Under the pieces are notes generated by a model. The model saw nothing but the letters and a program-made list of their open reading frames with translations. It made no database searches and had not been told where the DNA came from. The position numbers were made by a program, and so were the translations under genes. From Saccharothrix luteola (GTDB lineage Bacteria > Actinomycetota > Actinomycetes > Mycobacteriales > Pseudonocardiaceae), in the NCBI RefSeq assembly GCF_020859565.1, contig NZ_JAJHUO010000001.1, positions 304,728 through 368,727 on the forward strand: DNA of 64,000 nt, read 5' to 3'. Below are positions 51,626 to 59,280 of the stretch, piece after piece. Position 1 is the stretch's first letter. Each line of letters starts with the position of its first letter.

Positions 51626-53380
51626 ATGAGCACCTCGACCGACACCGGTCAGCGCAGGCGGCGCGTGCGGCTCACGCCCGTCGACGCCATCCAGGTCACC
51701 GCCACCGGATCGCGTGCGGCCGAGGGACCCGTCACCCTCGGCCAGCTCAACACCCTCCAGTGGTTGGAACCCGACGCCGACCACCTCGCCGCGGTCCTGC
51801 GCGTCGAACTGCCCGTGCCGCACGGGAGGTCCGCGGCCGACGTGGTCGAGGCGGCCTCCGTGCTGGTGGCCAGGCACGAATCTTTACGGACCACCTACAT
51901 CCGGGGCGAGGACCCACGTCAGGTGGTCGCGGCGACCGGCACGTTCACGCTCCACGTGTGCGCCCTCGGCGAAGGTCCGTGGGGGCCTCGCGACCGCCCG
52001 GCGGTCGCCGTGAGGCTGCTCGCGTGGTTGCGGGAACGGCGCGACACGGCGGCCACCACGCTGCGGATGGCGGTAGCCACCGACGAGCACGGCGCGGTCA
52101 TCGCCTGCGTCGCCGCGTTCTCGCACCTGGCCGTCGACTTCGGCTCCCTCGAGGTGCTCAAGCGCGAGTTCGCCGAGATGCTCGCGCACCCGGACCGCCG
52201 ACACGTGGGCGAACCCCGCCACCAGCCGCTGGACCAGGCCGAGCTGGAGGCGACGCCCGCCGAGCGACGTCGGACCCGGGCGGCGAACGACTACATGCGG
52301 GAGCTCGCGTGGCGGCAACCCCGCTGCCTGCTCGCGCTGCCCGGGGCCAGGGAGTCCGGCGAGTCACTGGCGGTGGAGCTGTTGTCCCCGGCCGCCGCCA
52401 TGGCGGTGCGACAGGTGGCGGCACGCAGCCGGTCCAGCCGGTCCTCCGTCGTGCTCGCCGCGACGTGCGCGGTGCTGGCGCGGCGCACCGGCTACCGCGA
52501 GCTGGTGTTCCCGTCGCTGTCGAGCAACCGCTTCGACCGCCACCTCGTCGACTTCGTCGGTTCCCTGGCACAGGGCAGCCTCCTCGCCGTCGACGTCGGC
52601 GACCGGAGCTTCGACGCGCTGGTCAAGCACACGTGGGCGGCGGTGCTGGAGGGGAGCAGGCACGGCAGGTACGACGGCGTCGAGCGCGGCACGTGGGACG
52701 ATCAGATCCGGCACGAACGGGGTATCCACTTCTCCTACGACCCGTTGTTCAACAGCCTCGTGCCCGAGTCGTGGTCCGGGGTCACCGCGGGCGTCAAGCA
52801 CCGGCCGGAGGAGATCACCGCCGCGCTGCGGCAGACGGAGCTGCGGTGGCGTCCGGTGCCCCACAACGGGACGCCGGTGCGGTTCGGCCTGGACGAGGTG
52901 GACGGCAGGGTCCGGCTCGACCTGTGGAGCGCGGACACCGGGCTGGTGCCGCGAGCCGAGATGGAGTCGTTGTTGCTGGCCGTCGAGCGCCTGCTGGTCG
53001 GCGCGGCCGGGGGTGACCTCGACGCCTCGCGCATCCGCGAGGTCACCGGCCTGGACCCGATCGCCCGCACGCCCGACTGGGTGCTGGTCGACTCGTGCTG
53101 GGTCGACCTCGCCGAGATGCAGCAGCTGCTCGACGAGGCCCTGGCGCCTTCGACGACCCGCATCTTCGGCTCGGTCGACGGCCGCGACCTGGTCGCCTAC
53201 CTGACCGCGACCGATGCCGTGCGGACACCCGAAGAGGCCCATGCCCGTTGCCTGGCCGCCCTGCCCGACCACCTCAACGCCCTCACCCCACGCCACTACG
53301 TCCTGTGCCCCACCGCCCCGGTCGACGTGGCGAACCCGGCCGCGTGGCCCGCACCCCTCATCACCGGCACCGGGCGTTGA
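51626..53380 (+). CDS. condensation-domain-like protein with extra C-terminal region
   Basis: A 584-residue protein; residues about 30-450 have a condensation-domain layout (VTLGQLNTLQWLEPDADHLA; VLVARHESLRTTYIRGED). The active-site block reads VAAFSHLAVDFGSLEVL: the catalytic His and Asp are kept, while the first His is Ser and the Gly is Phe. FVGSLAQGSLLAVDV and HFSYDPLFNSL correspond to later motifs. The last 110 residues (VLVDSCWVDLAEMQQLLDEAL onward) are an added region I do not recognise. It is the last biosynthetic gene, five bases after the PCP-TE. Confidence 0.75.
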   Translation: MSTSTDTGQRRRRVRLTPVDAIQVTATGSRAAEGPVTLGQLNTLQWLEPDADHLAAVLRVELPVPHGRSAADVVEAASVLVARHESLRTTYIRGEDPRQVVAATGTFTLHVCALGEGPWGPRDRPAVAVRLLAWLRERRDTAATTLRMAVATDEHGAVIACVAAFSHLAVDFGSLEVLKREFAEMLAHPDRRHVGEPRHQPLDQAELEATPAERRRTRAANDYMRELAWRQPRCLLALPGARESGESLAVELLSPAAAMAVRQVAARSRSSRSSVVLAATCAVLARRTGYRELVFPSLSSNRFDRHLVDFVGSLAQGSLLAVDVGDRSFDALVKHTWAAVLEGSRHGRYDGVERGTWDDQIRHERGIHFSYDPLFNSLVPESWSGVTAGVKHRPEEITAALRQTELRWRPVPHNGTPVRFGLDEVDGRVRLDLWSADTGLVPRAEMESLLLAVERLLVGAAGGDLDASRIREVTGLDPIARTPDWVLVDSCWVDLAEMQQLLDEALAPSTTRIFGSVDGRDLVAYLTATDAVRTPEEAHARCLAALPDHLNALTPRHYVLCPTAPVDVANPAAWPAPLITGTGR

Positions 53381-53463
53381 CCACCGGAAGCCCCCGTTCG
53401 GCGCGGTGCGAGGGGTACCGTGTCGTCCCGCCGGAGCAGTAGGGCGAAGGGCAGGTCGGTCGG

Positions 53464-55488
53464 GTGTCGTTACCTGGTGGTGTGGAATCGGGGTGGCCGC
53501 TGGTGGCGCCGCCCCATCACGCCCCGGAGCCGGGTGATCCGGCGGCGGTGGGGACGTATCAGGTCGAGGGGGTGTTGGGCGAAGGGGGAATGGGCCGGGT
53601 CTACCTGGGGCGGACACCGGCCGGGGGCGCGGTGGCGGTGAAGGTCGTGCACCGGGAGTTCGCCGCGGACGGCGGGTTCCGGGCGCGCTTCGAACGCGAG
53701 GTGGCGACGGCCCGGCAGGTGCACGGGTTGTACACGGTGCCGGTCGTGGACGCCGACCCGCGCGCGGAACGGCCCTGGCTGGCGAGCGCCTACGTGGCCG
53801 GCCCCTCGTTGCAGCACACGGTGACCGAGCACGGGCCTGGCTCCACGGCGACCGTGCTGCGGCTGGTCGCCGCGGTGGCGGAGGGGTTGCAGTCGTTGCA
53901 CGCGGCGGGCGTGGTGCACCGGGATCTCAGACCGTCCAACGTCCTGCTCGTCGCCGGTGGGCTGCGGTTGTCCGACTACGGCATCGCGAACGCCGTGGAG
54001 GGCACGTCGGTGACGCGGGCCGGCGCACCGGCGTACCTGGCGCCCGAATACATCCGGGGCGATGAGGTCACCGGGGCCGCGGACGTGTTCGCGCTGGGGC
54101 TGGTGGCGTACTTCGCGGCGACCGGCCGGTTGGCCTTCGGCGGGGGGCACGCGCACGCGATGACGTACCGGATCGTGGAGCAGGAGCCCGACCTGGAGGG
54201 CTGCCCGGAACCGCTGCGGGACCTCGTCGTCGACTGCCTGCGCAAAGACCCGCGGCAGCGGCCCGCTCCGGCCGAGATCGTCGAACGGTGCCGGGTCACC
54301 GCCCACGGCGACGGTCACGCGAGCCCACCGCCGGCCGTGCAGCCAGCCGTTCAGCCGCCCGTGCAGCCAGTTGTGCAGCCAGGTGTGCAGCCGATCGAAC
54401 CCACGGTCACCCGACCTGTCATCCCGCCCGGACCTCCGCCACCCCCGCACCTCCCCGGCGCGTCGGGTCCGCAGGGGCTCACTCGGCGGCAGCTGCTGCT
54501 GGGTGCGGGCGGCGTGGTGGGCGTGGCGGGGCTCGGCATCGCCATCGCGGCCCTCTGGCCGGACGACTCGGACCACGGCGACGTCCCGCCCGTGGTGACC
54601 GGTCCGTTCCGCCTCGCCGGGACCTTCACCGACCACACCGCCAGCGTGAACAACGTGGCGTTCAGCCCGGACGGCCTGCTGCTCGCCGGCATGAGCGGCG
54701 AGGACATCCGGTTCTGGGACGTGGCCGGTCACGAGCAGCGCGCCGTGCTCACCGGGCAGGCGAGACCCACCTTCGGCATGGCCTTCAGCCCGGACGGCAG
54801 GCTGCTCGCCACCGCTGACGACCGGACGGTGCGGCTGTGGGACGTCGAGAGCCGCGAGGCCAGAGCGGCCCTGTCCGGCCACACCGGTGAGATCGGCGAC
54901 ATCGCGTTCAGCCCGGACGGTCGGCTCCTCGCCTCCGCCGGCGAGGACAAGACCGTGCGGTTGTGGGATGTGGCGAGCGGTGGGGAGCGCGCTGTCCTCA
55001 CCGGGCACGGCACGAACGTGCCGAGCGTGAGCTTCCACCCGGGCGGTCGACTTCTGGCGTCCTGCTCCGGTGAATCCGTGTTCTTGTGGGACGTGCCCGA
55101 GGGACGGCTCCGCGACGTTCTCGACGTGCACAAGGGGAACGTCTGGGCCGTGGCGTTCAGCCCGGACGGCGCGGTCCTGGCCGCGTCGGACACCGGCACC
55201 GGCAGCGCCGGCGGCCGGGTGGTCTTCTGGGACGTCGAGGTGGTCGGTCAGCAGAACGCCGTGCTGGGCGGCAACGAGAAGCCGATCCGCGACCTGGCGT
55301 TCAGCCCGGATGGCCGGCTGCTCGCCACGGCCGCCGAGGAGCTGAAGGTCTGGGACGTGGCCGGCGGCGGGCTGCTCGCCGTGCTCGACGGGCACGACCT
55401 CGGCGTCAACGACGTGGCGTTCAGCTCGACCGGGCTGCTGGCGTCCGCCGGCCTGGACGCCCGGGTGCTGCTGTGGGAGCGGGTGTAG
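53464..55488 (+). CDS. membrane Ser/Thr protein kinase with WD40 domain (1), variant catalytic motifs
   Basis: A 674-residue receptor-like kinase. The kinase domain (about 30-285) has the Gly loop GEGGMGRVYLG and Lys in VAVKVV, but the catalytic loop is HRDLRPSN (Lys to Arg) and the metal motif is DYG. A Pro/Gln-rich linker of repeated PAVQP/PVQPV units leads to LTRRQLLLGAGGVVGVAGLG, a membrane segment near residue 345. Seven WD40 repeats marked by AFSPDG and LWDV fill the rest, enough for a closed propeller, probably outside the cell. GTG start. A close paralogue follows after two bases. Confidence 0.88.
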   Translation: MSLPGGVESGWPLVAPPHHAPEPGDPAAVGTYQVEGVLGEGGMGRVYLGRTPAGGAVAVKVVHREFAADGGFRARFEREVATARQVHGLYTVPVVDADPRAERPWLASAYVAGPSLQHTVTEHGPGSTATVLRLVAAVAEGLQSLHAAGVVHRDLRPSNVLLVAGGLRLSDYGIANAVEGTSVTRAGAPAYLAPEYIRGDEVTGAADVFALGLVAYFAATGRLAFGGGHAHAMTYRIVEQEPDLEGCPEPLRDLVVDCLRKDPRQRPAPAEIVERCRVTAHGDGHASPPPAVQPAVQPPVQPVVQPGVQPIEPTVTRPVIPPGPPPPPHLPGASGPQGLTRRQLLLGAGGVVGVAGLGIAIAALWPDDSDHGDVPPVVTGPFRLAGTFTDHTASVNNVAFSPDGLLLAGMSGEDIRFWDVAGHEQRAVLTGQARPTFGMAFSPDGRLLATADDRTVRLWDVESREARAALSGHTGEIGDIAFSPDGRLLASAGEDKTVRLWDVASGGERAVLTGHGTNVPSVSFHPGGRLLASCSGESVFLWDVPEGRLRDVLDVHKGNVWAVAFSPDGAVLAASDTGTGSAGGRVVFWDVEVVGQQNAVLGGNEKPIRDLAFSPDGRLLATAAEELKVWDVAGGGLLAVLDGHDLGVNDVAFSSTGLLASAGLDARVLLWERV

Positions 55489-55490
55489 TC

Positions 55491-57437
55491 GTGGCGCAGC
55501 CGGGTGGTGTGGGGTGGCCGGTCGTCGTGCCGCGGCACCGTGGACCGGAGCCGGGTGATCCCGAGACCGTTGGCCCGTACCGGATCGACGGCGTGCTGGG
55601 CACGGGCGGGATGGGTCGGGTCTACTTGGGACGGACACCCGCCGGGGTCGCGGTGGCGGTGAAGGTCGTGCACCGGGAACTCTCCGAGGACGGCGGCTTT
55701 CGCCGGCGGTTCGAGCAGGAGATCGCGACGGCCCGACTGGTGCACGGGCTGTACACCGTGCCCGTGGTCGACGCGGACGTCCGTGCGGAGCGGCCCTGGT
55801 TGGCCACCGCGTACGTGCCCGCGGCTTCCCTTCAGCAGGTGGTGGACGAGACCGGACCGCTGACCGGCGAGACCGGACTGCGGTTGGCGGCGGGGCTGGC
55901 GGAGGCGTTGCAGTCGCTGCACGCGGCCGGGGTGGTGCACCGGGACCTGAAGCCGTCGAACGTGCTGCTGACCGCCGACGGCCCACGGGTGACCGACTTC
56001 GGCATCGCACGGGCCGCGGACGTCACCTCGTTGACCGGGACCGGCGTGCTGACCGGAACGCCCGCGTACCTGGCGCCGGAGTACCTCCGCGGCCAGGAGG
56101 TCACCGGGGCGGCCGACGTGTTCGCGCTGGGCGTCCTGGCGTACTTCGCGGTGACCGGTCGGTTGGCGTTCGGCGGCGGTCACTCGCACGCCGTGACGTA
56201 CCGGGTCCTGGAGCAGGAACCCGACCTGTCCGGCTGCCCGGAGCCCTTGCGGAGCGTCATCGTCTCCTGCCTGGCCAAAGATCCTGGACGGCGACCCGCA
56301 CCGGCCGAGATCGTCCAGCGATGCCAGGCAGGTGCCCAGCCCTTCCCACCGGCGGCACCGTACCGACCTGGCGCGCCCGGGTTGACCCGGCGACGGCTGC
56401 TGCTGGGTGCGACCGGGCTGGTCGGCGTGGCGGGGCTCGGCATCGCCGTCGCGGTCCTGTGGCCGGAAGACGACGACCCGCGACCCGTCGTGACGCCCTC
56501 GAGCGAACCACCCGGCGACGGCGGCTCGTTCCGCCTCGACGCCGAGCTGCCCGGCCACGACCAAGGGGTGGTCAGCGCCGTGGCGTTCAGCCCGGACGGG
56601 CGGACGTTGGCGACCGGCGGCGGGGACCGCACGATCAGGCTGTGGGACGTGCGCAAGCGCCTGCAACGCGCCGTCTTCACCGCCCAGGAGCACGGGCTGA
56701 CGGACGTGGCGTTCAGCCCGGACGGGCAGGTCCTCGCCTCCTGCGCCGACCTCGACGAGTCCGGCCAGCGGCACGACACCGTGATCAGGCTCTGGGACGT
56801 GGCGACCCGCCAACCGCGAGCCGTCCTCGCCGAACACACCTCCGGTGTCGGCGGCGTGGCGTTCAGCCCGGACGGCGCGCTGCTCGCCTCCGCGGGCTCC
56901 GACGACACGATTCGGCTCTGGGACGTGGCTGGTGGCGTGCAGCGAGCGGTGCTGGCCGGGCGCACCAGCCCGTACGCCCGCATCGCGTTCAGCCCGGACG
57001 GGCGGCTCGTCGCGTCCGCCAGTTCGAAGAACGCGGTCGGGGTGTGGAACGTGGCCGACGGTCGGCAACTCGCCGACCTCACCGGGCACACCGAGGAGGT
57101 GCGGGCCGTGGCGTTCAGCAAGGACGGCCTCCTCGCGTCCGCGAGCCGAGACCGCACGGTACGACTCTGGGACGTGACCACGGGCCGGCAACGCACCGCC
57201 CTCAAGCACGACTCGGGCCTCACCGCGGTCGTGTTCAGCCCGGACGGCAAGGTGGTCGCAACCAGCAACTGGATCGACAACGCGGTGGTCCTGTGGGACG
57301 TGGACACCGGCGACCGACGCGCCACCCTCACCGGCAAAGGCCGCGGTCACGTCGAGAACCTGGCGTTCAGCCCGGACGGCAGCATGCTGGCCACGGCGAA
57401 TTCCAACGGCACGGTGACGCTGTGGACGCGCGGGTAG
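55491..57437 (+). CDS. membrane Ser/Thr protein kinase with WD40 domain (2)
   Basis: A 648-residue paralogue of the preceding protein with a canonical kinase core: GTGGMGRVYLG, VAVKVV, HRDLKPSN, DFG and the activation segment TSLTGTGVLTGTPAYLAPEYL. The linker is shorter, then LTRRRLLLGATGLVGVAGLG as membrane segment, then seven WD40 repeats. The two kinases share most kinase and linker-membrane motifs, showing tandem duplication, while their WD40 faces differ. The signal sensed is unknown. GTG start two bases after the upstream stop. Confidence 0.9.
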   Translation: MAQPGGVGWPVVVPRHRGPEPGDPETVGPYRIDGVLGTGGMGRVYLGRTPAGVAVAVKVVHRELSEDGGFRRRFEQEIATARLVHGLYTVPVVDADVRAERPWLATAYVPAASLQQVVDETGPLTGETGLRLAAGLAEALQSLHAAGVVHRDLKPSNVLLTADGPRVTDFGIARAADVTSLTGTGVLTGTPAYLAPEYLRGQEVTGAADVFALGVLAYFAVTGRLAFGGGHSHAVTYRVLEQEPDLSGCPEPLRSVIVSCLAKDPGRRPAPAEIVQRCQAGAQPFPPAAPYRPGAPGLTRRRLLLGATGLVGVAGLGIAVAVLWPEDDDPRPVVTPSSEPPGDGGSFRLDAELPGHDQGVVSAVAFSPDGRTLATGGGDRTIRLWDVRKRLQRAVFTAQEHGLTDVAFSPDGQVLASCADLDESGQRHDTVIRLWDVATRQPRAVLAEHTSGVGGVAFSPDGALLASAGSDDTIRLWDVAGGVQRAVLAGRTSPYARIAFSPDGRLVASASSKNAVGVWNVADGRQLADLTGHTEEVRAVAFSKDGLLASASRDRTVRLWDVTTGRQRTALKHDSGLTAVVFSPDGKVVATSNWIDNAVVLWDVDTGDRRATLTGKGRGHVENLAFSPDGSMLATANSNGTVTLWTRG

Positions 57438-57510
57438 GCACGGGTTGACGGCTACCGGCGGGCGTTGATCGGCTGGTCCGCGGTCGGCCCGCCGCCGAAG
57501 CGGGCCGACC

Positions 57511-57566
57511 GGGGGGGGGGGGGGGGGGGCCCGGGGGCCCCCCCCCCCCCGCCCGCCCCCCCCCCG
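57511..57566. other. G-run followed by C-run, probable artefact
   Basis: Nineteen Gs, then mixed C/G runs and more than ten Cs form an uninterrupted two-letter stretch in the gap between the kinase and cellulase genes. It could fold into a hairpin, and a terminator is expected here because the genes converge, but the homopolymer nature and the match to the other two such stretches suggest unreliable sequence. Confidence 0.55.
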
Positions 57567-57584
57567 CGGAACTGGTGCGGGTGG

Positions 57585-59120
57585 TTACGGCGTGACGGAG
57601 AGCAGGTGTGCCTTGAAGCCCTCACCGACGCCGGGCTCGGGCGTACCGCTCCAGTCCTTGATGAGCACCGCACCCGTGCTGCAACCCCACGGGTTCCAGG
57701 TCCACGCGAGGTAGCTGATCCGGTGCGCGTCGGCCCAGTCGACCAGCCCCTGCATGTAGTCGAAGCCGCAGTTGTCCTGACCGAACTCGCCGAGCACGAT
57801 CGGGACCTGCTGGGCGATCGGTGCGATCTGGCTGTCCCAGCAGGACACGGTGGCGCAGGCGTTGAAGCTGTAGGCGTGCCAGGACGCGGCGATGTTGTTC
57901 AACGGGTCGATCGGCTTGTGCGCCAACCACTCCCGCATGTCGTTGGCCCACTCCAGGCCGCCGAGCATCACGACGTTGGTCGCGCCCGTGGCCCGCACCG
58001 CGTCGACCAGGTCCTGCATGCCGGCGACCTCGTACGGAATACCGGTGCAGGTCCCGCCGTCCCGCCAGCACTGCCAGCCCAGGGTCTTGTTCCACTCGGC
58101 CGGCATGTCCGGGTACGGCTCGTTGAACAGGTCGAACACGACCGCGTCGTTGCCCTTGAACGCGTTCGCCACACCGGTCCAGAACTGCGGGGCGTACCGG
58201 GCGTCCGGCATCGGCTTCTGGCACACCGCGTGCTCGTCCTTGCAGTGCCAGTCCGGCCCGTTCGTGTAGGCGCCCCAGGTCCAGTGCAGGTCCAGGATCA
58301 CGTTGATGCCGTTGCGCACCAGCAGGTCCACGTAGTCCTTCACGGCCTGCTGGTACGCGGGCCCGCCGGGCGAGCCGTGCACGCCCAGCCAGCACTCCTC
58401 GTTCAACGGGATCCGCACCGCGTGGATGTTCCAGGTCTTCATCGCGTCCACCGACGCCTGGTCCACCGGACCGCCGTCCCACATGCCCTTGCCCTGCACG
58501 CAGGCGAACTCACCACTGGAACGACTCACCCCCAGCAACCGGCGCGGCTTGCCGTCGGAGGTGACCAGCTTGTTGCCCGACACGCGCAGCTTCGGCGCCG
58601 GACCGCCGACCGGCGGAGTGGTGGTCGTGGTCGTGGTGGTCGTGGTGGTCGTGGTGGTCGTGGTCGTCGTCGTCGGGTCGACGCCGGTGCACGCGGCGCC
58701 GTTGACGGCGAAGTCCGTCGGCTTGGCGTTGCTCCCGCTGTAGGAGAAGTTCGCCCCGGCGCTGACGCTGCCCTTCGCGGGGATGGTCGCGTTCCAGCTC
58801 AGGTTGGTCACGGTGACCTGCTTGCCCGACTGCGACCATACGCCGTTCCAGCCGTGTTGCAGGCTCTGGTTGCCCGCGTAGCTGTAGGTCAGCGTCCAGC
58901 CGGTGACCGCCGACGAGCCGACGTTGGAAACCGTCACCTTGGCGCCGAACCCGCTACCCCAATCGTTGGTCGTGTAGTCGACCCGGCACGCGAACGCCGC
59001 CGCCGCGCTCGCGTCACTTGCCCACGACCCGCCCGCCGCCGCCACCAGGGCCGTGCCCGCGATGGAGACCACGGCTCCCAATGCCGCGATCACGGTGCGG
59101 CGTTTTCCGACTGTTCTCAT
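57585..59120 (-). CDS. secreted endoglucanase, CBM2 plus GH5
   Basis: A 511-residue secreted cellulase. A basic start (MRTVGKRRTV) and hydrophobic core form a signal peptide cleaved near residue 40. CBM2 follows (FACRVDYTTNDWGSGFGAKV; WTLTYSYAGNQ; QHGWNGVWSQSG; PTDFAVNGAAC), then a linker of about 20 threonines, then the GH5 domain with IHAVRIPLNEECW, acid/base Glu in VFDLFNEPYPD, and nucleophile Glu in PIVLGEFGQDNCG. It hydrolyses beta-1,4-glucan. The chosen ATG follows AAAGGAG. A CebR/CelR-like box lies upstream. Confidence 0.92.
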   Translation of the reverse strand: MRTVGKRRTVIAALGAVVSIAGTALVAAAGGSWASDASAAAAFACRVDYTTNDWGSGFGAKVTVSNVGSSAVTGWTLTYSYAGNQSLQHGWNGVWSQSGKQVTVTNLSWNATIPAKGSVSAGANFSYSGSNAKPTDFAVNGAACTGVDPTTTTTTTTTTTTTTTTTTTPPVGGPAPKLRVSGNKLVTSDGKPRRLLGVSRSSGEFACVQGKGMWDGGPVDQASVDAMKTWNIHAVRIPLNEECWLGVHGSPGGPAYQQAVKDYVDLLVRNGINVILDLHWTWGAYTNGPDWHCKDEHAVCQKPMPDARYAPQFWTGVANAFKGNDAVVFDLFNEPYPDMPAEWNKTLGWQCWRDGGTCTGIPYEVAGMQDLVDAVRATGATNVVMLGGLEWANDMREWLAHKPIDPLNNIAASWHAYSFNACATVSCWDSQIAPIAQQVPIVLGEFGQDNCGFDYMQGLVDWADAHRISYLAWTWNPWGCSTGAVLIKDWSGTPEPGVGEGFKAHLLSVTP

Positions 59121-59182
59121 CCTCAGCACTCCTTTGTGCGGGCGACTCTCGATCCGCCGCCACATCTGGCTCCACCCTGTCC

Positions 59183-59196
59183 TGGGAGCGTTCCCA
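59183..59196. promoter_or_regulatory. CebR/CelR-type cellulose operator
   Basis: TGGGAGCGTTCCCA differs by one base from TGGGAGCGCTCCCA, the known site of the LacI-family repressors CelR/CebR in cellulolytic actinomycetes, released by cellobiose or cellotriose. It lies 62 bases before the cellulase ATG, where it would overlap or follow the promoter. It is a palindrome except for the central mismatch. Confidence 0.8.
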
Positions 59197-59280
59197 GAGA
59201 AAAACTCGGATCACCCTGCCGGCTGCGCGATCACCAAGAGCTCGAACAGGTCGACAGAATCCGGAGATGTGAACCGATCG

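Noticed and set aside
58620-58676. GGTCGTGGT-type microsatellite as a separate element
   Set aside because: It is the coding sequence of the threonine linker between CBM2 and GH5, in frame and typical of secreted cellulases.
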